DNA of 7,902 nt, taken from positions 1 to 7,902 of the forward strand of contig RPQV01000143.1 in the NCBI GenBank assembly GCA_003818595.1. The letters run 5' to 3'. Each line of letters opens with the position of its first letter. Position 1 is the stretch's first letter. The translations under genes were made by a program, and so were the position numbers. The DNA comes from Calditrichota bacterium. GTDB taxonomy: Bacteria; Zhuqueibacterota; Zhuqueibacteria; Residuimicrobiales; Krinioviventaceae. Of this stretch, positions 1-7,703 are shown in pieces. The notes beneath the pieces were generated by a model that did not search any database, was not told where the DNA came from, and saw only the letters and a program-made list of their open reading frames with translations.

Positions 1-1019
1 ATCGGCAGAACGGACAAAAAATCTCTTCCCAAAACTCCCCATTCATCAAATGAAATATAGATGGGATTCTGCAAGGCCTTCATGACTTTTGCAGCCTCAA
101 TTTCAGCGGCGGGTACTGTGATCTTTTCTTCAAAATCCATGGCGCTCTGACCCATGAATGTATAGTAATCATCTGACCGTTCCCAATAGCGGTGAATGGA
201 AATATAATCTATCAAATCTCCAAGCCCGGCCAGCACTCTCCGGTTCCATTCAATCCACTGACCAGTGCTTTCATAATATGACGATCCTGACGCGACAAAT
301 CTGATCGAGCGGTCAACAGAGCGCATGGCCTTTGCGGCTTCTCTGGCAATCTTGACATAATCCTCGGCATTCTTATGACCCAATTCCCACGGCGATCCGT
401 CCACTTCATTGCCGAGATCCCATATTTTCACATTGAACGGTTTTTCATGTCCCTGCTTGACGCGCAAATCGGAATAGGTTGTTCCCTTCTTATAGTTGCA
501 GTATTCCACCCAGTAACACGCATCTTGTATAGTGGCAAGACCCAGATTGACACAAAGGACATTTTCACTCCCGATTGCTTTATTCAGTGCGATCCATTCA
601 TCGGTACCGACATGATTATTATCGATTCCTCCCCATGCAAGGTTTATGCGAGCAGGCCGTTGCTCTTTGGGACCGATGCCGTCCTGCCAGTTGTAACCCA
701 TAACGAAATTTCCTCCCGGCCAACGCATGTTGGTGATCTTTAGCTCTTTCATCGCATCAATATAATCTTTCCTGAATCCGTTCTCGTCGGCGAGCGGAGA
801 AGAAGGATCATATAAATTGCCATACAACGTGTTAAAGTCAACCGAGTCGGCTGCGCCCATTCTCCTTCCACTAAAATGGATGGGTTCCATGAACACACCA
901 TAAATCTTTGGATCAATTTCGCCGATTGTCCGGTCGACATCAATTTTGATTTTTGCCGGCTGTGCAAATAGTGAAAAGGAAAGAGCAATTAGAACAGCGA
1001 TGAATAGTCTTTTCATCAT
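1..1019 (-). CDS. GH51 alpha-L-arabinofuranosidase, secreted (C-terminus cut by window edge)
   Basis: Likely exo-enzyme releasing alpha-L-arabinofuranose from arabinoxylan or arabinan fragments by a retaining mechanism. The frame is open for 339 codons from the ATG at 1019 and runs off the left edge with no stop. GH51 proteins are usually about 500 residues or more, so the end of the barrel and the C-terminal beta domain are missing here. Residues 1-20 (MMKRLFIAVL...SLFAQ) form a signal peptide. Family marks follow: YGVFMEPIHF (about 39-48), NMRWPGGNF (about 93-101), WDLGNEVDG with the probable acid/base E205, ISIHRYWE in the 260s-270s, and ISFDEWG with the probable nucleophile E326. Tandem ATGs at 1019 and 1016 both fit the ribosome binding site (5 and 8 base spacing). 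It starts 40 bases after the GH3 stop and is probably co-transcribed. Family is secure; the exact linkage cleaved is inferred. A GH51 endoglucanase-type activity is less likely. Confidence 0.93.
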   Translation of the reverse strand, partial: MMKRLFIAVLIALSFSLFAQPAKIKIDVDRTIGEIDPKIYGVFMEPIHFSGRRMGAADSVDFNTLYGNLYDPSSPLADENGFRKDYIDAMKELKITNMRWPGGNFVMGYNWQDGIGPKEQRPARINLAWGGIDNNHVGTDEWIALNKAIGSENVLCVNLGLATIQDACYWVEYCNYKKGTTYSDLRVKQGHEKPFNVKIWDLGNEVDGSPWELGHKNAEDYVKIAREAAKAMRSVDRSIRFVASGSSYYESTGQWIEWNRRVLAGLGDLIDYISIHRYWERSDDYYTFMGQSAMDFEEKITVPAAEIEAAKVMKALQNPIYISFDEWGVLGRDFLSVLP

Positions 1020-1024
1020 GGCAG

Positions 1025-1029
1025 CTCCT
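1025..1029 (-). promoter_or_regulatory. Ribosome binding site of the GH51 gene
   Basis: AGGAG on the minus strand, 5 bases before the ATG at 1019 and 8 before the in-frame ATG at 1016. It cannot decide between the two starts, which differ by one methionine. Confidence 0.75.
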
Positions 1030-1059
1030 GATTCGTTGTGTTGTTTATGCTTCAATTTG

Positions 1060-3660
1060 CTATTCTTCAGCTTTTTGAATTGTAACCTTTTCCATCTTTA
1101 AATGTGAAGCGTCGGAACTGTTTCCATATAAAACCTCGTACTCTCCGGCGACGATGGCCATTTTTCCGCTTGCCCGATCGAAAAATTCGAACGAAGAATA
1201 TGGCAAGCGAATGACTGCCTGCCCGGTTTTCCCGGCGGCTACGTTGACTCTCTGAAAACCCCGTAGAGTTTTCAACGGCCCATCAGTATCATTTACCCGA
1301 CGTACGTAAACCTGGACTATTTCCGTTCCGTCACGTTGGCCGGTATTTGAAACGGGTATTGTAAGCTCAACGCCTTCTTCTTTTATAATCCCGGTTTGTT
1401 TGATTCGCGCTTTGCCAATAGAGTAAGTGGTATAACTCAAGCCAAAACCAAATGGGAAAAGTGGATCAGACATGAAACGATAAGTGCGGCCCATCATGGA
1501 ATAATCTTCAAAATCGCCCAACTGCTGTATGTTTTTATAGAAAGTGATGGGCAGCTTGCCCGATGGATTATAGTCGCCAAAAAGTACGTCGGCAACCGCT
1601 TGGCCGCCCGATTCACCTCCGTACCAAGCCTGCAGAATGGCATCGCAGGTTTCGGTTTCAGGTACCAACCCCATTGCTGAGCCAGAGCAATTCACAAAAA
1701 TGACTTTCTTCCCCGCTTGTTTCAAAGCCTTTAAGCAATTTCGTTGAATTTCAGGCAGTTCAATATCGGTACGGTCGCCTCCCTTGAAACCGGGCAACTC
1801 AACCGGCATTTGTTCGCCTTCCAGTTGCGAAGAAATTCCGCCTGCGAAAACAACAACCTCAATTCCTTTCAGTTTTTGGACAAGTTCATCGAACTGAACA
1901 GGCACTTCCCAGCCAAAATTCAAAACAAGGCTGGCAGGCCAACGACCCAATTGTCGAAAACCAGCTTCTATTTTATATTCATTGCCCTTTTCTACCTTTA
2001 ATGGAATACGAAGAGTGCGCGGTCCAAACCTGGCCGGCTTATAAAGTGTATCAGAATTGACGACGAGTTCGAATCTTCCCCTGGGCTCTACTTTAAATAC
2101 GATCTCTCCCGATGCTGAAGGGGTGTAGATCGTTTCGTATTTTCCGGAAAAATCCTGCAGCTGTACCCCTGCAGCAAATTCATGCTGTCCATCGGTGGTC
2201 AATTGTATCGGATTCATCATTTGTACGGTGACAACAGGCTCTCCTTCAAATTCGCGGTTGTTCCAATAAGTCGCCTTGATTCCCGCTTTACCATCCATGG
2301 AGCATTCACCGATTACGGTTTCAAGAGTCATTTTTTCAACGAGGTCACATCCCTTCTCATACAATATTTTTGCGTCAGTGAGTTTGTTTTGAATTCCACC
2401 CAAAATGGTTATGGTATTCAAAGGTGTTCCATTATAATTTCCCCACATGAGGCGCTTTTCATTCGCGTTGGGACCAATAACAGCGATTTTATTAACGGCC
2501 TTGGATAAAGGCAGAATGTTATTTTTATTCTGAAGAAGGGTCATTGTTTCCCGCGCCATGTCCAAAGCTAATTTTTTGTGCTCCTCGCAATTGACCACTG
2601 AAATTGGGATTTTTGTCCAGGGCACCAAAGCATTGTCGTCCATTTCTCCTAAATCGAAGCGTCCAATTAAAATCCGCATTAAACTTTGATCTATTTCTTC
2701 TTCACTGATCAAGCCTTTTTCCACTGCTTTGGGCAATAGTTTATAGGCAGGACTCGCGCATTCGACATCAGTCCCTGCCAGGACACCCTTGGCAGCGGCA
2801 TGTGTCGCGTCTGAGGAAACCTTATGACTGTTGTAAAAATCAGATATTGCCCCGCAGTCGGAAACGACAAGGTACTTGAAACCCCATTCCTCTCGCAAGA
2901 TGTTTTGCAGCAATCGCGTGCTGCCGCAGCAGGGTTCATCATCCAAACGCTGATATGCGCACATCACTTCGCGGACATCGGCTTCCTGAACCAAAGATTT
3001 GAACGCGGGAAGATAGGTTTCCCACAAATCGCGGGGATCGACATTATTAACATTGAGGGTATGGCGGCTCCACTCAGGACCTGAATGAACGGCAAAGTGC
3101 TTGGCGCAGGCCAAAAGCTTTTTATACCTTGAATCAGATGGCCCCTGCAGTCCTTTTACCACAGAACCACCCATTCGTGACATTAAATACGGATCCTCTC
3201 CATACGTTTCCTGTCCCCTACCCCAGCGCGGATCCCGAAAAATATTGATATTGGGAGTCCAGACAGAAAGGCTCAAAAAACGACGGTTTTCCAAACCTCT
3301 CTTTTGTGATTGGTTGTATTTGGCCCGCACTTCGTCAGAGACGGCATCGAAAATTTTGTAGACCAATTCATCATCAAACGAGGCTGCCATGCCGATCGGT
3401 TGCGGAAAAACCGTGACACTATCATTATTGGCCAAACCGTGCAAGGCTTCGCTCCACCAATTGAATTTTTTTATTCCAAGACGCGGAATGGCTTCTGATA
3501 TATCACACATTAAAGCAGCTTTTTCTTCGAGCGTCAACCGTGGAATCAAATCTTTCGCTCGCTCTTCTGAACTTAAATTTGGATTCTGATAGGGCATTGT
3601 CTGTGCACACAAGCTCATTGCGAATGAAAAGCTGAAAATAAAAAACAATTTCTTTTTCAT
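1060..3660 (-). CDS. GH3 beta-xylosidase-like enzyme with PA14 insert, secreted
   Basis: 866 residues, complete. It probably releases xylose (possibly glucose or arabinose) from the non-reducing end of oligosaccharides by a retaining mechanism. Residues 1-20 are a signal peptide (ends SLCAQ). The N-terminal barrel covers about 25-340. It carries NWWSEALHG (67-75), a motif typical of the xylosidase branch of GH3, the conserved K187-H188 pair, and VVSDCGA with the probable nucleophile D268. The second alpha/beta domain starts near 360 and is interrupted by a PA14 domain at about 456-585 (GIKATYWNN to SLVLNFGW). It resumes with GGISSQLEGE, where E614 or E616 is the probable acid/base. A fibronectin-III-like domain covers about 740-860. 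The ATG at 3660 is set by AGGAG 5 bases upstream. It lies between the GH43 and GH51 genes. No sorting domain follows, so a periplasmic site is likely. The family is certain; beta-xylosidase is the best but unproven call, with beta-glucosidase or dual xylosidase/arabinofuranosidase activity as alternatives. Confidence 0.95.
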   Translation of the reverse strand: MKKKLFFIFSFSFAMSLCAQTMPYQNPNLSSEERAKDLIPRLTLEEKAALMCDISEAIPRLGIKKFNWWSEALHGLANNDSVTVFPQPIGMAASFDDELVYKIFDAVSDEVRAKYNQSQKRGLENRRFLSLSVWTPNINIFRDPRWGRGQETYGEDPYLMSRMGGSVVKGLQGPSDSRYKKLLACAKHFAVHSGPEWSRHTLNVNNVDPRDLWETYLPAFKSLVQEADVREVMCAYQRLDDEPCCGSTRLLQNILREEWGFKYLVVSDCGAISDFYNSHKVSSDATHAAAKGVLAGTDVECASPAYKLLPKAVEKGLISEEEIDQSLMRILIGRFDLGEMDDNALVPWTKIPISVVNCEEHKKLALDMARETMTLLQNKNNILPLSKAVNKIAVIGPNANEKRLMWGNYNGTPLNTITILGGIQNKLTDAKILYEKGCDLVEKMTLETVIGECSMDGKAGIKATYWNNREFEGEPVVTVQMMNPIQLTTDGQHEFAAGVQLQDFSGKYETIYTPSASGEIVFKVEPRGRFELVVNSDTLYKPARFGPRTLRIPLKVEKGNEYKIEAGFRQLGRWPASLVLNFGWEVPVQFDELVQKLKGIEVVVFAGGISSQLEGEQMPVELPGFKGGDRTDIELPEIQRNCLKALKQAGKKVIFVNCSGSAMGLVPETETCDAILQAWYGGESGGQAVADVLFGDYNPSGKLPITFYKNIQQLGDFEDYSMMGRTYRFMSDPLFPFGFGLSYTTYSIGKARIKQTGIIKEEGVELTIPVSNTGQRDGTEIVQVYVRRVNDTDGPLKTLRGFQRVNVAAGKTGQAVIRLPYSSFEFFDRASGKMAIVAGEYEVLYGNSSDASHLKMEKVTIQKAEE

Positions 3661-3665
3661 ACAGA

Positions 3666-3670
3666 CTCCT
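3666..3670 (-). promoter_or_regulatory. Ribosome binding site of the GH3 gene
   Basis: AGGAG on the minus strand with a 5-base spacer (TCTGT) to the ATG at 3660. It supports this start, which also gives a clean signal peptide. Confidence 0.8.
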
Positions 3671-3689
3671 ACTGATGGCTGTCAAATTT

Positions 3690-3717
3690 CTATCATTTTG
3701 CCAAGTTCTGATGATAG
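3690..3717. repeat. Inverted repeat in the GH43-GH3 gap
   Basis: CTATCAT at 3690-3696 and ATGATAG at 3711-3717 are perfect 7-base inverted copies separated by 14 bases. The pair sits 19 bases upstream of the GH3 ribosome binding site, in the only gap of the cluster longer than 60 bases (123 bases). It could be an operator half-site pair or a weak hairpin in the leader of GH3. The arms are AT-rich, so chance is possible. Confidence 0.4.
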
Positions 3718-3749
3718 TTCCACTGGGCAATTTTAGTCACGATGACGGG

Positions 3750-3767
3750 AGTTGAAAACTCTCAACT
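3750..3767. repeat. Small hairpin-forming repeat just after the GH43 stop
   Basis: AGTTGA at 3750-3755 and TCAACT at 3762-3767 pair around a 6-base loop. A run of five T (3767-3771) follows on the plus strand only. Read in the direction of the genes (minus strand), the hairpin is not followed by a T tract, so it does not look like an intrinsic terminator for GH43. An alternative pairing GAGTT/AACTC (3749-3753 with 3757-3761) overlaps it. Function unknown. Confidence 0.3.
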
Positions 3768-3783
3768 TTTTACTATTAACTGT

Positions 3784-5130
3784 TCATTTGAAACTTATCC
3801 AGTCAATTTCGACGCGCTGATTATCCTGTAAAAGTACAACCAGGTTATGAATTCCCGATTTATAGTTCTTTACTCGCGAATCGACAATACTCCATTCATC
3901 ACCTTTGGGAATGTCTACCCGAGCCAGTAGGGGCCCATCACTTTTATTCAATCTGATCTGCAACGTGCCCCCGGTTTTTGACAGGGCTCTCATTTGAAGA
4001 GATTTTAATTTATGGCTTCCCCAATTGACGCTGTTATATTGTATCCACGCATTGGCGCCCTCAAGTACGGTCTTCCAACCGGCAAAAGTTTTGAGGGAAT
4101 CGAGGAAAGCAACCGACGCGCCCTCATCGCTTTTAAGACTGTATCTGTCAAGCTGAATTTCCTGCGAAGCTTCCGTCAATCCGACGCCCCGCAAAGTGGG
4201 GATGACCTTTTTGATTGTACCATCCTGGTTGAAGAACAAACTATCAACTCTTATGGATCTGTTTTTATCAAAATGAGGAGATAAATCATTATGATGATAG
4301 AAAAGGTACCATTGATTATTAAAATTAATGATAGATTGGTGATTGGTCCAACATCCGGTGGGAGATTCATCCATGATTACACCGGCCACCTTAAAAGGCC
4401 CCATCGGATTGTCTCCGATTGCGTACTCGAGCCGTTCAATTTTATTCTGCACATGGGGATACGTCAGATAATAGATGCCTTGACGCTCGAATAAATAGGG
4501 ACCTTCTTTAAGTCCTTCGCCGGGCAGACCTTCAATCACCTGTGGTTCTGAGGCAAGTTCCAGCATGTTTTCTTGCAGTTTCGCCACATAGATGTTACCC
4601 ATCGACCAGTACAAGTAGGCCTGTCCATCTTGATCAATGAACAGATTCGGATCAATACCATGTACATTTTTGATCGGCTCAGCCTCGGGGATGAACGGCC
4701 CATAAGGTTTATCTGACACAGCGACGCCAATTCCAAATCCTCTTCCATGGGTTTTATCTTTTATACCTGCCGGGAAATAAAAATAGTATTTTCCGTTTCG
4801 ATCAATACAATCCGGCGCCCACAGACTATAGGATGTCGAATCCACCCAATTCACTTGATTCTGACTCACGATGACGCCATGGTCAGTCCAGTCGACGAGG
4901 TTGGGAGATGAGAAAACATGATAGTCTTCCATGCAAAACCAGCCGGCGCGGCCTCGCCCTTCGCCGCTCAGAATATCGTGAGAAGGATAGACATATACTC
5001 TGCCTTCAAAAACCCGCGCTGAGGGATCAGCGGTAAACTGATCCAGAATAAAAGGATTTTGAGCGAATAAATAATTTGTGATACAAGTGAGAAAGATGAA
5101 CAATAGCAGACAAGATTTCAAGTTTCGCAT
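3784..5130 (-). CDS. GH43 glycosidase with C-terminal CBM6-like domain, secreted
   Basis: 448 residues, complete; an inverting five-bladed beta-propeller enzyme, most likely an alpha-L-arabinofuranosidase or beta-xylosidase acting on arabinoxylan fragments. Signal peptide at 1-24 (ends YLFAQ). The three expected acidic residues are present: general base D35 in FTADPSARVF, D160 in VHGIDPNLF, and general acid E209 in GLKEGPYLF. WAPDCI (104-109) and CWTNHQS (260-266) fit the GH43 fold. After about residue 325 comes a CBM6-like beta-sandwich with the usual ending (IHNLVVLLQ...VEIDWISFK). Its first strand reads IQLD where CBM6 usually has a Glu-rich IEAE, so ligand binding may differ. The ATG at 5130 is preceded by AAGGAA at 6 bases. 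It begins 35 bases after the GH95 stop, consistent with an operon. I do not assign a subfamily, so the sugar released is inferred from neighbours. Confidence 0.92.
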   Translation of the reverse strand: MRNLKSCLLLFIFLTCITNYLFAQNPFILDQFTADPSARVFEGRVYVYPSHDILSGEGRGRAGWFCMEDYHVFSSPNLVDWTDHGVIVSQNQVNWVDSTSYSLWAPDCIDRNGKYYFYFPAGIKDKTHGRGFGIGVAVSDKPYGPFIPEAEPIKNVHGIDPNLFIDQDGQAYLYWSMGNIYVAKLQENMLELASEPQVIEGLPGEGLKEGPYLFERQGIYYLTYPHVQNKIERLEYAIGDNPMGPFKVAGVIMDESPTGCWTNHQSIINFNNQWYLFYHHNDLSPHFDKNRSIRVDSLFFNQDGTIKKVIPTLRGVGLTEASQEIQLDRYSLKSDEGASVAFLDSLKTFAGWKTVLEGANAWIQYNSVNWGSHKLKSLQMRALSKTGGTLQIRLNKSDGPLLARVDIPKGDEWSIVDSRVKNYKSGIHNLVVLLQDNQRVEIDWISFK

Positions 5131-5136
5131 AAGAGA

Positions 5137-5142
5137 TTCCTT
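5137..5142 (-). promoter_or_regulatory. Ribosome binding site of the GH43 gene
   Basis: AAGGAA on the minus strand, 6 bases before the ATG at 5130. It is somewhat weaker than the AGGAG sites of the GH3 and GH51 genes. Confidence 0.65.
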
Positions 5143-5165
5143 TTAATGATTGATACAGAAATTCG

Positions 5166-7646
5166 CTATCTGATTTCATACGGACTTGGGGAAAGGACAT
5201 ATTCTTTCCCTATTTGGGTTTCAAGATCATATGTAAAGGTATTTTTTAACGTGACATCTATGAGAGCCGCATCAGGGGAGATGAGAGGTTTTTTGATCTC
5301 AGGAGGCCGGTAAAACGGATTCTGATTTTCGCCTTGCGCTATTTTTAAGCTTACTTTATCTTCTGCTTTCAATTTGGTGTATGAACGAATCCGGCAGTTG
5401 CCGCCCAGGTTTGACTTGATTACTAACTTGGATAGGCTTCCGTTTTCCCATTCCATGTTTTCAATTTCAAATCCGCCGCGTGCGCAAAGGCCTTTGATGC
5501 TTCCTTTCTTCCAATCCGCCGGCAAAGCGGGAAGCACAAAAATCGAACCATCGTGACTTTGAATGAGCATTTCTGCGACACCGGCAGTAAAACCAAAATT
5601 ACCATCAATTTGGAACGGGGGATGGGCATCAAAAAGATTGGGATATGTACCTCCTTTTTGTTTTCCATCAGATTGAATTGCAGGTGTCAGTTGGTCAGTA
5701 ATTAATTTTAACGCATGATCACCGTCAAGGAGTCGAGCCCATAAATTTATTTTCCATCCCATCGACCAGCCGGTTGATTCATCGCCTCGGGCGATTAATG
5801 ATGTTTTTGCAGCAGAAAATAATTCCGGTGTTCGATAAGGTGATATCTGACCGGAAGGGAAAAGGCCATACAAATGTGAGACGTGGCGGTGCTTGTCGCT
5901 CTGGCTGTCCCAATCCTGCATCCATTCCTGCAATTGGCCCCATTGTCCAATCTGCATTGGAGGCAGTCGTTTTAATGTTTTTTTCATTTCCTTTATGAAA
6001 TCTTTATCCGTCTTACAAATTTCTGCCGATGTTATCGTTTTTGTGTACAGATCAAACAGTAACTGGTTATCCATAGTTGTGCCGGCCGCAATCGAAGATT
6101 CTGAATGGCTTGATGGCGCATTTTCCGGAGACACTGACGGGCAAACAACCAGCCATTTGTGCAACGGTTCTTCCACTAAAAAACTTTGATAAAATTTGAT
6201 TGCACTTTTCATGACCGGATAAATCGAATCAAGATATTCTCGATCACCGTTGAATTCATATTTTTCCCATAGATGCTGACAAAGCCATGCTCCACCCATC
6301 GGCCACATTCCCCAAAACGATCCATCAATGGGTCCGTTAATTCGCCAGATATCCGTATTGTGATGAAGCACCCACCCTTCTGCGCCATACATGTCTCTTG
6401 CTGTCTGTTCCCCGGTTCGGGAAAGTTCATGTATCATCTGAATCAGCGGCTCGTTCATTTCGCTGAGGTTCGTGGGTTCTGACGGCCAGTAATTCATTTC
6501 CGTGTTAATATTCACGGTATATTTACTATCCCAAGGTGGAGTAAGCTGATCATTCCAAATCCCCTGAAGATTGGCAGGCTGTCCTCCTGGTCGGGAGGAC
6601 GAAATCAACAAGTATCGCCCGAATTGATAACATAATGCGACCAATTGCGGATCATTACTTTTCGCAAATTGATCAATGCGAACATTGGTTGGATTTTTGG
6701 CGGATTCGGTCACTCCCAGATCAATACTGACTCGATTAAAATAATGTTGATAGTCGTCTATATGATCTTTTACGACTTGATCATAATTTTTCTGCACAGC
6801 TCTTTGAAGGTAGTCAATCGCTCTTTCATTGGCATTGGCACTGATATTCTCATAATTTTTAAAATTTGTGGAAATAGAAATATAGATCGTTGCAACATCG
6901 CCATTGGTTACATTCAATGATGTGTCATTCGCAGATACTGCCCCACCGTCAGTCAATATCTTGACTATGGCCTCAAATTGGACATCGCCTTTTACTGATT
7001 CAAAATCGCTTGTTGTCCCTGATAAAATGAGTTCGTCATTCCCATTGGTCGAGACATGAACTCTTGCAGGTCTGTCCATGGTGGCGGAAAAAGTGACAGA
7101 ACCGGGAACATCAGCAGATATTCGGACGATAATAACCTGGTCTGGAAATGAGGCGAACACCCTCGTTTGATAATTGACGCCATTCAAGCTGTAACAAGTT
7201 GTTGCCACGGCTTTATCAATATCAAGCTCACGATAGTAATCGGAATAATTCTCATGCCCCGGGAAAAAGAGCACAAGATTTCCAACTATCTGATAGGGCA
7301 TTCCGTTGGAAGTTTTGCTGATGAATTTCTGATTGACCAAATCCTGAGCTTGTTTGTATTTGCCGTCGAAAATTAATGCTCGAACCTTAGGCAATGCTTC
7401 TTTGGCTTCAGGATTATCATTACGATTTGGCCGGCCGGCCCAAACGGTATTCTCATTGAGTTGAATTATTTCCTTGGAGGGATCTCCGTACACCATGGCG
7501 CCCATTCGGCCATTTCCAATCGGCAAGGCTTCAACCCACTGTCCGGCAGGATGGTTATACCAAAGTCTTTGAAGAGAAACACTCTGAGCGCCGGCATCAT
7601 ATATGATCGAAAGATAAAGCACTGAAAACAATAGTTTTTTTTTCAT
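5166..7646 (-). CDS. GH95 alpha-L-galactosidase or alpha-L-fucosidase, secreted
   Basis: 826 residues from the ATG at 7646; an inverting exo-enzyme removing terminal L-fucose or L-galactose from plant glycans. Signal peptide at 1-20 (MKKKLLFSVL...DAGA). The N-terminal beta domain holds WVEALPIGNGRMGAMVYG (37-54) and TVWAGRP (67-73). The (alpha/alpha)6 barrel holds NLQGIWND (359-366) and the stretch ending NINTEMNYW. N379 and N381 match the Asn pair that activates water in Bifidobacterium bifidum AfcA, E508 in SPENAP matches its general acid, and D681 in FQIDGNFG its conserved Asp. T377 takes the place of AfcA His419, a change linked to L-galactose preference. A GTG at 7676 would add ten residues before the hydrophobic signal; I prefer 7646 because GGAG lies 5 bases before it and the signal peptide is then normal. 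An ATG at 7649 has only a 2-base gap. It is 35 bases before the GH43 gene. Family is firm; the sugar is inferred. Confidence 0.93.
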   Translation of the reverse strand: MKKKLLFSVLYLSIIYDAGAQSVSLQRLWYNHPAGQWVEALPIGNGRMGAMVYGDPSKEIIQLNENTVWAGRPNRNDNPEAKEALPKVRALIFDGKYKQAQDLVNQKFISKTSNGMPYQIVGNLVLFFPGHENYSDYYRELDIDKAVATTCYSLNGVNYQTRVFASFPDQVIIVRISADVPGSVTFSATMDRPARVHVSTNGNDELILSGTTSDFESVKGDVQFEAIVKILTDGGAVSANDTSLNVTNGDVATIYISISTNFKNYENISANANERAIDYLQRAVQKNYDQVVKDHIDDYQHYFNRVSIDLGVTESAKNPTNVRIDQFAKSNDPQLVALCYQFGRYLLISSSRPGGQPANLQGIWNDQLTPPWDSKYTVNINTEMNYWPSEPTNLSEMNEPLIQMIHELSRTGEQTARDMYGAEGWVLHHNTDIWRINGPIDGSFWGMWPMGGAWLCQHLWEKYEFNGDREYLDSIYPVMKSAIKFYQSFLVEEPLHKWLVVCPSVSPENAPSSHSESSIAAGTTMDNQLLFDLYTKTITSAEICKTDKDFIKEMKKTLKRLPPMQIGQWGQLQEWMQDWDSQSDKHRHVSHLYGLFPSGQISPYRTPELFSAAKTSLIARGDESTGWSMGWKINLWARLLDGDHALKLITDQLTPAIQSDGKQKGGTYPNLFDAHPPFQIDGNFGFTAGVAEMLIQSHDGSIFVLPALPADWKKGSIKGLCARGGFEIENMEWENGSLSKLVIKSNLGGNCRIRSYTKLKAEDKVSLKIAQGENQNPFYRPPEIKKPLISPDAALIDVTLKNTFTYDLETQIGKEYVLSPSPYEIR

Positions 7647-7651
7647 CATCG

Positions 7652-7655
7652 CTCC
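7652..7655 (-). promoter_or_regulatory. Ribosome binding site that sets the GH95 start
   Basis: GGAG on the minus strand, 5 bases before the ATG at 7646 and 2 bases before the ATG at 7649. The spacing matches the GH3 and GH51 genes and argues for 7646 over 7649 or the upstream GTG at 7676. Confidence 0.65.
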
Positions 7656-7703
7656 ATTCAAACCCGAGAAAATCACTGCTGCTGTATTATTCTGCTCTAC
7701 AAT

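Noticed and set aside
375..743. Plus-strand open frame of 122 codons opposite the GH51 gene
   Set aside because: It lies fully inside the GH51 frame, whose catalytic motifs are clear, and its translation resembles no family I know. It is a shadow frame.
749..988. Minus-strand open frame of 79 codons within the first part of the GH51 gene
   Set aside because: It is out of frame with the GH51 protein, which reads without interruption through the region.
2155..2176. Repeated CTGCAG words inside the GH3 gene
   Set aside because: Two six-base copies within the PA14-coding region are within chance and do not form an array.
3749..3771. Possible plus-strand intrinsic terminator (hairpin plus five T)
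   Set aside because: No plus-strand gene precedes it, the stem is only six weak base pairs, and in the real direction of transcription there is no T tract.
6581..6600. Perfect 7-base GC-rich inverted repeat (GTCCTCC / GGAGGAC, 6-base loop) with an internal Shine-Dalgarno-like AGGAGGA
   Set aside because: It falls in the codons for the conserved SSRPGGQP segment of GH95, and no start codon follows at a usable distance, so it is explained by coding.
7429..7440. 12-base GC palindrome GGCCGGCCGGCC
   Set aside because: It encodes the conserved WAGRP segment of GH95; codon choice for Ala-Gly-Arg-Pro produces it.
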